Shown here: in pieces, positions 54,705-64,000 of the stretch
How positions within the stretch are numbered: the stretch's first letter is position 1
Layout of the letters: every line of letters starts with the position of its first letter
Assembly (NCBI GenBank): GCA_037127255.1
Contig: JBANSL010000009.1
Span: forward strand, 17,249,975-17,313,974
Direction: 5' to 3'
Source of the DNA: Persicaria tinctoria
Lineage: Eukaryota; Streptophyta; Magnoliopsida; Caryophyllales; Polygonaceae
Length of the DNA stretch: 64,000 bases
Position numbers and translations under genes: made by a program
Notes under the pieces: model-generated
What the model was told of the DNA's origin: nothing
Database searches by the model: none
The model's input: the letters and a program-made list of their open reading frames with translations, nothing else

Positions 54705-57590
54705 GTGAGTTCTTGCAAGTTATAACTGTAGAGCTTAGAAATGGATTTTGATTTCTAATTAAAGGGGAAATTGAAGAAGTTGTGTGCTTTGATTTTGATT
54801 TTGATTTGTGATGGAAACTGGAAAGAGAAATTGGGAAAGTTGTTATTTTTCTGTTATTCTTTTGATTTCCAATTGCAAACTGTCTCCTTAGGGATAAATT
54901 TTTAGTAATTGATTCGTGCCCCTCACTCGAAATTGAGAATCAGATGTGTAGTCAGTTTATTTGGGTAGGATGTTAGATAAATAATTTCTAGAATTCAGAC
55001 TAAGAGGATAGCTAGAATAAATCAGGAGTGGGGTTTTAGGCATGAATTTGATTATTACGAAGTATTTATTTTTAAGCAGGGTTGGCTATTTGAAATACAA
55101 TATTAGGTGTACCCTTGTGTTCTTTGTAGATGCATTCATGATCTCATTTTGCTTAATGTTAATAAACCAAGCCAAGTCTAATAGATATTTATTTTCCCAA
55201 CTTAGTTTCGTGTACAAATATGCACAATGATACATAAGTTTAAAGCCACTAGTCAGCCAACTTCAGCTGAATATTTTTTATAACGTTGTAGCTAAAATTT
55301 GATTTGAAAATAGTAGAGCCTCAGACTCTTATCTAACCTGGAACTTGTATGTTTTATCGTCTGTTATTGTAATCCTTATACAATCCTTTATTAACTTCTA
55401 TCTCTTTAGCATGTTTGTGGTGTAAGTTATGTTGTTGACGCTTTTTCATGTGGTTCATGGGTTTGTGAATCTTGTGTTGAGGTAAACTGGTAGTTCTATT
55501 AAAAATCATTGGGTTATTATTACTCATAATTGTCCTTTCTTTTAATATTACCTTGAAGAGTTCTTTGGTTCTCCCCTCTCTTCATGTATACACTACCCAA
55601 GTGACTAAGGCATGTGCTCTCCTACAGGTTACTTATGCTGCCTGCATACTTGGTTCATCTTGGGCAGACCTGCAACAATTTTTTGCAGCTACCAGGCAAG
55701 TATTCGTATATGTATGACTACATTCTTGCACTCTTTGCAAGTAGTAAGATAGTTAAAAAATAAATAAATCCCTGTGTGGTTACCTGAATTCATTAAAATT
55801 GAATTGGAAGCGGCTTTGAGTACCAATAGATTAAAACTTGTATGGTTCCAAGTGATTTATTAGAGACATGAGGATAAGAGCAATATTCACATAACAGAAC
55901 TTTTAGGGATAATTAAGTTGGAGTCTAGAAATCTACCAAGATGAAAGCTGGCCTTTTGTAGGTGCATCACAAGATTGTTCTTTTCTTTGATTTAGACATA
56001 TTATAGGACAAAAATGGTATATAAAAATAAGAGGAGCACTTTGAGCCATGACAAGTGCGAAATCCATTTACATTTGTTACATATTTGCCTTTTCCTTCAG
56101 GAATCAGCATGAAACCTCACATGCAAAGTAAACAGGCAATGATGTGGTCTACCAATCTTTAAAAGAACAATTTTGGAAATTATGAGAGAAGCCTAGCTAC
56201 TTACCATACTCAACACATAAACCCCAATACCGGGCTAGCCAGCATCGCTTAAGAACAACCTCTTCCTGTAAAAACACCCAAACCTTATTATTGGAAGCAC
56301 AAACAAGTTCAATAATAGGACATACAAATTGGGAACTTTTTACTACAGTTTAGCCGACTATACATGTAATAGAATCTCATATCATGTTATTTACAATTGT
56401 TTTCATCTCTGATTCTGACTAGATCATTGGGTTATGGTATTAAACTTAAAATGTCGGAATGCTTCTTTCACATCTTTCAATCTTATATACTACTATGTAT
56501 ATACGTTTTTTACAATAAAATTAGTTGTAATTACATTACTCTTTTCTTATTCATATCAGTTATTGATTCGCGTTTTGAAAGATGGCAATAATAGCTTCAC
56601 AGGGGGTTATTGCCATCCATTAGGCGACACTTCTATGTATCAAGTTGTTGGTATTGGCAAATCCTAATTGGCTTCTGAAATTGGCTCTAACCTTTCAGGT
56701 TAGTATCTACATTTTTTTGTCATACCCCAATCCATCTCTGCTGAACTTTTGGTGGAAAAATCAGCCTATTGCTTTTCATAGTTTGAAGGTAAATGAAGAA
56801 ATTGTAAAACTTATGTTTGCTTATGCTCATTCATTCGACATGTAAAAGTTTTTCATAGATCTTGTTATTACTGGGTGTGTTTTTGAGATACTATCTGAAG
56901 TTCTGAACTGATTCTTTACTCTTTTATAGTAATGCTAAAGCTTTTTTTTCCCGATTCGTTGCTAATAATTTGAAGTACTCTTATAATCTTATTGCTTGTT
57001 TGCTTAGTCAGAATTAAAGATAGCAAATTTTATCTATGAAGTAAAAGAATGAATTGTCATTAACTTATCGATGGCTAGAGATGTTTTTATCATCATTAAA
57101 ATTATGATGACGAATCTTTTACAATGTACTTTACATGTCCCATTTTCATTTACAGCTCAAGCTCAACTACTTTAAGTTGAACGCCCAAGGAAATTTCTTG
57201 GTCAGGGGTCCATACGCGTGATCACTGTCCCTTCAGCTAGACGAGGAACCGATCCTGACCACAAACATGGCTACTGCTCGTAGAATCGCAAAGCGGATGT
57301 GGAGGCGGTCTCGTATCCATCCAAGCCATGGCGCACGCCCACATAGAGGGTGTCATCCAGGTGAATTGTAACTTGCTCGAACGGAGTGTGATTAAAAGGG
57401 ATGAGATGCTGCGTGCACGCGGTGCTGTAACTAGTTCAATCAAATGTATGTGATTAGAATTTTAAATCTATGTTATATGGAAGATTTATTATGGTTGTAA
57501 CCTATTTGTGAAGTCATCATTGATGACATTAGATTAGAATGAAAGCAGGGAAGAAATTGGTAAAATAAAAAAAACAGGGAAAATGCCTTA
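54705..57590. other. CACTA interior without recognised genes
   Basis: Mostly AT-rich, intron-like sequence. An exon-like block at about 55628-55696 (VTYAACILGSSWADLQQFF...) and a GC-richer block at 57155-57440 have coding character but no family I can name. The short frames elsewhere are not supported. Confidence 0.4.
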
Positions 57591-58032
57591 CCATTGGCCA
57601 CGACTTCTTGCCGTCGCAAACGGGAAAAAGAAGACTAGAATGCTAGCCACGGCAAATACCCCGTCACATGCGATAAAGTGCCAAAATTTTGGCGGGAAGA
57701 ATTTCGTAGCCACGGCAACCAACCGTCGCAATTTTTTTTGGCCCAGTTGGCTTCGCAAGCTTTCTAGCCGTGGCTAGGCCGTGGCTATTGAAGTAGCGAC
57801 GACAAATCCCGTAGCTAGACTCTCTTGCCACCCATGGTTTCCCCACGGCTTGTTTGCCGTGGCTATAGCCGTGGCTATAGCCGTGGCTACTGCTCTTTCG
57901 CCACGGCAAATGGCCTTTCAGCCACGGTAAACAGCCGTTGCTGAAATGTTTTTTTTTGGTAGTGGATGCTTCTCCACGCTAACATCGGTCATTGCCTTGC
58001 CGCCTCACAGCCTCGTCGCTTCTCTGTAGCCT

Positions 58033-58172
58033 TGGTGATAGATTACATAGGTCTTCTATTGTATAGTGGGCTAAAAGCCCGTTAAGGCCCAATACATTTG
58101 TAACCTATATATATGGTATATCAATGAATGGAAACCCTGAAGGAGGACATTACAATCAATCTCATGATCTCA
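58033..58172 (+). repeat. Copia LTR, short, followed by tRNA-Met primer-binding site
   Basis: Sequence from TGATAGATTACATAGG to CATGATCTCACA behaves as an LTR end: directly after it comes TGGTATCACAGCC, one base off the standard initiator tRNA-Met binding site. TATA-like TATATATATGG at about 58110 fits a promoter. The left boundary (TG at 58033) is inferred, so the length of about 140 bp is uncertain. Confidence 0.6.
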
Positions 58173-58680
58173 CATGGTATCACAGCCTAAGATCCAAAGA
58201 CCCTAAATTTCTTTTTCTCTAACCCTAGCCCTAACCGCCACCTCTCTCTCTCTTCTCGCCGCCACCTCTCTCTCTCCTCGCCCCCACCCACTTCGGTCGG
58301 CCCTCTCTCCCTCCTCACCGCCACCCTCCCCACCCTCTTGCCGTCGACCTCCCCGTCCCCTTGCCGCCAACCCATCACTCCTCTCTCTCTCTCTCTCTCT
58401 CTCCATCCTTCTCGTCACAATGACCACCGAACCCACCGCCACCAAATCACCCTTCCATTCCGCCCTAACCATCTCCAATATCAAAAATTGCATCCCTATC
58501 ATTCTTGATCATGAATTCAGTACCTACACCATGTGGTCGCACCTCTTCACGACCCATGTCAAGACTCATAAAGTCCTCCACCACATTGAATCCTCCGCCA
58601 AACTCCCTGAAAGCGAAGGCGTCGAGCTGAGCAAGGAGGCGGAATGGCGCAGCGGAATCAACAGGGAAGGAACAGGGTGT
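58173..58680 (+). pseudogene. Copia gag N-terminal fragment
   Basis: After the primer-binding site and a CT/GA-rich leader, the ATG at 58420 opens a frame (MTTEPTATKSPF...) with a typical Copia UBN2 gag start: NIKNCIPIILDHEFSTYTMW, then HLFTTHVKTHKVLHHI. Similarity ends after about 76 codons (EAEW), where the sequence joins the LTR of the second LARD-like element; the frame stops at 58681-58683. Only the first third of gag remains. Confidence 0.75.
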
Positions 58681-58689
58681 TGATGTCGG

Positions 58690-59325
58690 TTTGGAATCGG
58701 AAAAACGGGTCGGAGGAGGGTTGTCTTGGGGGTGGCGTTCTGAGTTTCCAAATTCCAATTTGAAGAGGAAAAGAGGGTCGCTAGCTGTGTACACTGTTTG
58801 TTGCTGTGCGAGGCTTAGAATAGGGGTTGAATGGGTTGGCATCTGGCCACCATTTGGAATGAGTCAAAGCTTGCGGGATGAGGAGATGGTGGGGTGATGT
58901 TTTGCCACAATTAGAAGGAGGGAAAAGTGAGCCTGTCGACATGACAAGGCAAGGGAGAGAGAATTAGCATGACTGCGAATCCAGAATTGAGGGAGGAGAC
59001 AAAAACGTGGTACCAAAACAATGAAATAAATCCTTAGATCTGCTCTCTCGATCTTATCCCGACCCGTCTCAAAAGGGATTTTCGAATTTTCAATTCCGAA
59101 TTTAATAAAGAACTCCAAATATTATTTTAAATTTTCGGTATATAAAAGCATAGTATAACATATTTTAAATTTCCAATTAAATAATGCCGGAACTCGTTTT
59201 AAAATATTTAGAATAAAACCAATAGCTCAAGGACAGAAATTCCAAACCTCCCAAATCATAAAATCAGAATGATTATAATTCACTATTTTAATAATTTAAT
59301 ATTCTAAAATTTCCCGGTCTTTACA
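58690..59325 (-). repeat. Truncated 3' LTR of a second LARD-like element
   Basis: On the minus strand the LTR starts TGTAAAGACCGGG at 59325. The last few hundred bases before it resemble the same part of the first LARD LTR (CTCTCGATCTTATC..GAC block near 59042-59065 against 21197-21217). Only about 640 bp remain before the junction with the Copia stub, so the LTR is truncated. The left limit is approximate. Confidence 0.55.
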
Positions 59326-62300
59326 TCATCCACCTCTAAAAACAAGTCTCGTCCCCGAGACTAAAATCACTCTAAAACATGGGGTTGAAGTTTTAAATTG
59401 GTGAGTCCAAGGATCATGCCATTGATTCTGTAAGCATCTTATAGGGGCCCGTATGAGATTCTCACATCACCCTTAACGTGATCATAACATTCCCAATTGG
59501 TCGTAGCAAGTATGTGATATGGGCCCGTATCACACCCTTACCCCGACCTTTCGGTCACATTATAACTCGAAAAGCAATCATAGCGTCTCTACTGGGTCTT
59601 AGCAAGTAATCTATATGCGCCCCTATAAAATGCTTGTATCTACTTCGTGAGGCGTTATAATATAAGCCCGGGTGTGAAAATTGTCAAAAAGGGATTCCGC
59701 AATTGGAAAAGATTGGCCACAAAATCGTTGAAATTCCCGGTAATATTTATTCTTTAAAATTTCAAGTAATTCCTTTTTAAACCGCTCAAAATCTTCAAGT
59801 AAGACGTTTAACCAAGCAACTTTACACCAAAACGAGTAAAATCCTTTCGATCAAAATTTCTTCAAAATCTTCCAAAATCAAATCAGTTTCGCGCATAACA
59901 ATCAATCAATTTCAGAAGCTCGGAGGTGGAATCATCCACCTCTAAGGGCTAATTCCATATTCTCTTCCTAGTTTCCAGAATCAAATCAGTCTATCAGTCT
60001 CATTTCAAGCAAGATTCACAATGCATAACCACATAACCAATCGATCCTCAACGAGTACATCATACGACAAGTCTCAGCCATGTATCCACACAGTTCCACA
60101 AGGTCACATGAAGCATCTCCAAATCATACTAAAGGTTAAAATGTGCATCTAAACAACATACCAAAAATCATAAGGTATATCTACATCATACTGAAGGCAT
60201 CACAAGTGCATAATCGAATGCTCATCACTCATCACGTAAGCACACATGTCCAGAAATCAACGGGTTAGATGTTATGGGGTTAGTACGTCAGTACACATCA
60301 AATTTCACTATCGCATATCGATATTGCAACACAAGTAGAACAGATTCATCACGTTAACATATCAACACAACAAAGTCATGTTATTAAGATTCAGAAAAAG
60401 GAAGGTCAAGCAGTATATAAATCATCAAAATGTCAGCATGCTCTGAAAGACATCACCTTAACTCATCGCAATATCGAATAACAATCATTTAAAAATCATG
60501 CATCATTATCTCATATATACTAACCATGATCATACTTCAAGTCATATTCATCATTTACATAACCACTAATCATGCTAGTCAAGCGTATACTGCAACATCA
60601 TGCTTACTACCACATAATAAACATCATGCTTCCATATAGTAACACATCATTATCTCGTAGTTCGTACTCATCATTATTTCATACATCATATCAAAACACG
60701 CCCTAATATGCTTCTAACACAACATAACAGGATAGCGATGCATCAACATATCATGATAACATTGGTTACTTCCAACTAGATTTCAATATTGCATATCAAC
60801 ATGTAATATCTTTCCATATCAGATTTGTCATGGTTGCTATCTAACATCATACCAGCATATATTAAGAAATCACATAAGCAAGAAGATCGTGACATCATCA
60901 CCACTCAAATAAAACGCAATCCCCGCTCGCTCGCTTCCAATTCCCAAGCCAAGACCATTCTTCTTCTAGACTCACCAACATCAACGCAGACAAAATTCCC
61001 TAAAGAAATCTCAATTCATTCTAATACTCCAATCTCGCCTCTCATTCCACCAAGCACTACCTCGCACCATCCACCTCTAAGAACTCACTCCTATCTCTAA
61101 CCTCACGCCCGAGTACCCCCTTATACTATGTACTGAATACTCTCAAGGTTCATTTCTTACACTCTCACACTTCACAAGACATCTCAAACATCATGCCCAG
61201 CTAACCATACCCCCACCGAAGATTTACCCAAAAGCTTAATAGAATCACCCAAGCATTGCCTCTCATAAATCCCAAGACTCACTTTGTCTCTCCTAAGCCT
61301 ACATCCCTCTCTCTCTACTACCTCATAATACCATCAATCATCCCAACCACTCCACAAGATAACCCTCATCCACACGATCAAGGAAGAAGCAATCATGAAC
61401 ATTATTACACATAAGGGCTACGACATATCAACTAGCATTTATAAACATAACATCGTGGGTTCATCATCAATTATTGCAACAAGACTCAATTTACCATCAT
61501 GCTCAACAATCATTGCAAAACATCATATATGAACATAATCAATCCAGCTAGCAAGTCTCATCATAACCTTATCAGATAACAATTCAGGTTTCTCAGCATT
61601 TGCAGCTCATACTCTTATAGGCACAGGAATTTAGATCATGCTTAACAACTCAGAGTATCAACACATTAAGGCATCATGGCACATTAGAACTGTAAAGCAT
61701 CAAATCATATCATCAGAGACAACACACAATCAGACAACAGCTGTCATAAAGTCAGCACATCAACACATAAATCTCATCGCTAGGTCAGTGCAATATCATC
61801 GTCAACAAATTCGAAAGGGTTAGCAATTCGAACGGAGAACAATCCCACTTGCAAGTCATATCGTACATAGTAACCGCAATCCTCGATACGTGCTTGTCCC
61901 GCCAACATTGTTGATCCTGAGGCATGTGGGTTATGGGCCCACACTTCCTCTGCGATGCTCTATCGCTACCTAACTTCTCGTTTCCTTTTTCATGTGGCCG
62001 CTCGTCCAACGTATCGCGTAGGAGTTCAAGTTAGCGGAGATAGGGGAGTGACAAGAGAAGACAACCCAAATTCATTTCGAGGACAACCACGGACCACAAC
62101 TAAAGATGACAATACCGGAGACTAGACTCTAACCCGAGGATATCAATAACGCCCTTATGGAGGTCTATTAGGTTGCAATTTTGACAGACAGACACAAATT
62201 CATCATGGGGCATATCAATCATATTAATCCACACTAACAGGTACCTATCTCAAGGAGCACGACATACGCATTCATTCCAAAATGACACAGTCAAGTCTTA

Positions 62301-64000
62301 CACTGATGCACGTGAGACGAGCTAACAACTTATTATTCCATGAAAGCAGAGATGCCTACTAATTCCAAGCAAATTATGCGGAGCCAGTAATGGTCATGTA
62401 GAATTTAACGAGGATGGCAAGGTACATAATAATAATCAACTAATCATCATACGAGAATGCATAAGGGCAGCATAGTAATCATCACATTTAACAACAAGGA
62501 TCATATAATAGGTTAAGAATGACATTTAATCATATGACGAGATACATTTAGAAAGCATGGGTTCTACATGATGCTAGCGATACATGATAAAGCATGAGCA
62601 TAATCAAGAGTCATTTAAAAGAGTTCAACATAATATTCACGAAATATGAGGCATCATCAAAAGTAACAAGGAGGACATCATGAGCGATATATTGTAATAA
62701 TGCTAGGAATGAACCGTCATAGAGCACATAAATGGTCCAATAGCTATCACATTGTAGAACAAGTACGACATGTAATCATTTAGCGAGTTACATTGGAAAT
62801 CATAAGCCCTACAAGACACTACTAGCACGTATCAGACATGAACACAATCAAGGTAACTCGACTAACTTCATTCTAGCATTCATACATCATGCGTATGCGA
62901 AATCATGATATAGTGTGGCGTGTGACCATGTGAGGTGCCAAGTCATACATCCATGCAAGTACAAGAGGATATCATAGAGTAATGGAGAAACACTACCGAG
63001 CGATAACATGTAAGCATGCTAGGATAAACCATCACGGAAAGCAAATTGATCATCGAGTTCAACATCAATCTAATTTGCATGAGTGAGACATGTTAAGGTG
63101 ATTGAAAAGGGGAGAGACCACACTATCAAGACCCTAGCTCAAGAGAGGTTCAACAATAATGTAGGCAAGGTATAACACGCACTAGTTACAATCAAGGGTC
63201 CTATATGACACCAATGGCTCATCACAACATGCGATGCATGCATGCATTTAATCATAACGATATGTAAAAAATCAATTACATTACATTACACTGATATAGA
63301 AGCATGAGAAAAGTTCAACAATGCATAATACGAGTCCAAGTAATGGGAAATACGATTAAAATACAAGGCATGAGTGCAGATCAACACATACTAGGATAAA
63401 ACATGCATTTCTCAAGACCCAATTGTACTACCTATTCTCCATCCAGCGCAAGTAATTACACGACAACACCATTTGCAAAACAATCAACATTAATTAATCT
63501 GACGAATGCAGAACAGATGGGCATACTATAGATTCTTGGCACAAAAGGATAATAGAAATTGACACGTCGTCATCCAACATGCTAAGACGATCATCTACAA
63601 GCACTAATACAAAGAGGAGTTAATCACACTATCATGAACCTAATTCAGGAGGAGTTAACGATCAAGTAGGTTCATATCATGTGGTTCATGCTTCCAATCG
63701 ATCGTACAGTCAATAGGCCAGGTGAACATGCTATAACGACATATAGTCATTATACGAGGCAAGACACAACACGAGACTTGAGCAATGCAACTAAACATGA
63801 CACGAGCTTCAACAATAAAATCACGACGGAAAGCAAGGGATAACATGAGCAGCTTCTTACTAATGATCATTTGCAAGGTACATGCGGGAAAATACAAAAT
63901 CATGTCGTACAATTCAGAGAGAGTCACCATTACAACCGGACAAAGATCCCTAAGGGCAACCATTGATCTTCCCCAACTGACTCATCACCCCTCTTTCCCG
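59326..64000 (-). mobile_element. Interior of the second LARD-like element, continues past the window
   Basis: It begins with the same sequence as the first element interior (CATCCACCTCTAAAAACAAG, CGTCCCCGAGACTAAAAT). Shared blocks follow in the same order: GTGAGTCCAAGGATCAT, the CTATAAAATGCTTGTAT block, CAGGTACCTATCTCAAGGA, and near the window end CTAAGGGCAA..ATTG..TGACTCATCACCCC. Between them the two elements are much diverged. There is again no gag-pol frame; the longest open frames (60825-61100 and 63655-63963) have no motif. Confidence 0.7.

Larger units (their letters stand above)
53161..57964. mobile_element. Complete CACTA transposon, 4.8 kb, with TSD GAT (Pack-CACTA)
   Basis: The left end is CACTACAAAAAAAAA and the right end is TTTTTTTTGGTAGTG, inverted repeats starting CACTAC. 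The flanks carry the 3-bp duplication GAT at 53158-53160 and 57965-57967. Subterminal repeats of TTGCCGTGGC/GCCACGGCAA occur at least three times within 180 bp of the left end and many times in 57590-57930 at the right end, as expected for transposase-binding sites. No transposase ORF remains. Inside are pieces of host genes with splice sites, including a UPF3 exon, so it is a non-autonomous gene-capturing element. Confidence 0.95.

Overview
This is nuclear DNA from a flowering plant. The genes have spliced introns with GT..AG borders and plant-specific protein families (DUF573/GeBP, MORF), and the repeats are typical of plants: L1-type LINEs with a DUF4283/zinc-knuckle ORF1, Copia, TRIM, CACTA, hAT and Stowaway elements. 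I cannot name the species. Two genes look intact and complete with introns (a conserved Gly/Pro-rich protein of 613 aa and a chloroplast RNA-editing factor of the MORF2 type), and one looks intact without introns (a GeBP/STKL-type DNA-binding protein). Most of the remaining sequence is transposable elements, often nested.

Layout. 0-2.6 kb: an inverted repeat, two tRNA-like sequences in opposite orientation and the last two exons of an unrecognised minus-strand gene. 2.6-10.75 kb: a decayed L1-type LINE on the plus strand, interrupted by a tandem TRIM array (5-bp target duplication) and a small SINE-like insertion (11-bp duplication). 10.75-15.0 kb: a CACTA terminus, then a nest of foldback-like elements with an embedded Stowaway MITE. 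15.3-16.4 kb: the GeBP/STKL gene, with a foldback element ending about 280 bp upstream of its ATG. 17.7-29.4 kb: another foldback piece, then an 11.2-kb LARD-like retroelement on the minus strand, with 3.2-kb nearly identical LTRs and a 4.75-kb interior without polyprotein ORFs. 29.4-35.5 kb: gene debris including a broken ubiquitin-conjugating enzyme exon, two kinds of minisatellite and a third tRNA-like sequence. 35.7-40.4 kb: a Copia element whose pol is one long frame broken only by three stops. 40.8-43.1 kb: a non-autonomous hAT element (8-bp duplication) and a minus-strand LINE tail. 43.8-51.5 kb: the two intron-containing genes. 51.7-52.5 kb: a small inverted-repeat element carrying a serine hydroxymethyltransferase fragment. 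53.2-58.0 kb: a complete CACTA element (3-bp duplication) holding a captured UPF3 exon. 58.0-64.0 kb: a Copia LTR/gag stub joined to a second LARD-like element that runs off the window.

The host genes do not form a pathway. MORF2 acts in plastid RNA editing, GeBP/STKL is a nuclear transcriptional regulator, and the Gly/Pro-rich protein has no function I can support. I saw no clearly new biochemical system. The strongest unusual signals are the non-coding LARD family with a 24-bp stem abutting its 5' LTR, the Pack-CACTA carrying a nonsense-mediated-decay factor exon, the tandem TRIM array, and the SHMT-bearing element in the MORF2 upstream region. All alignments were made by eye.
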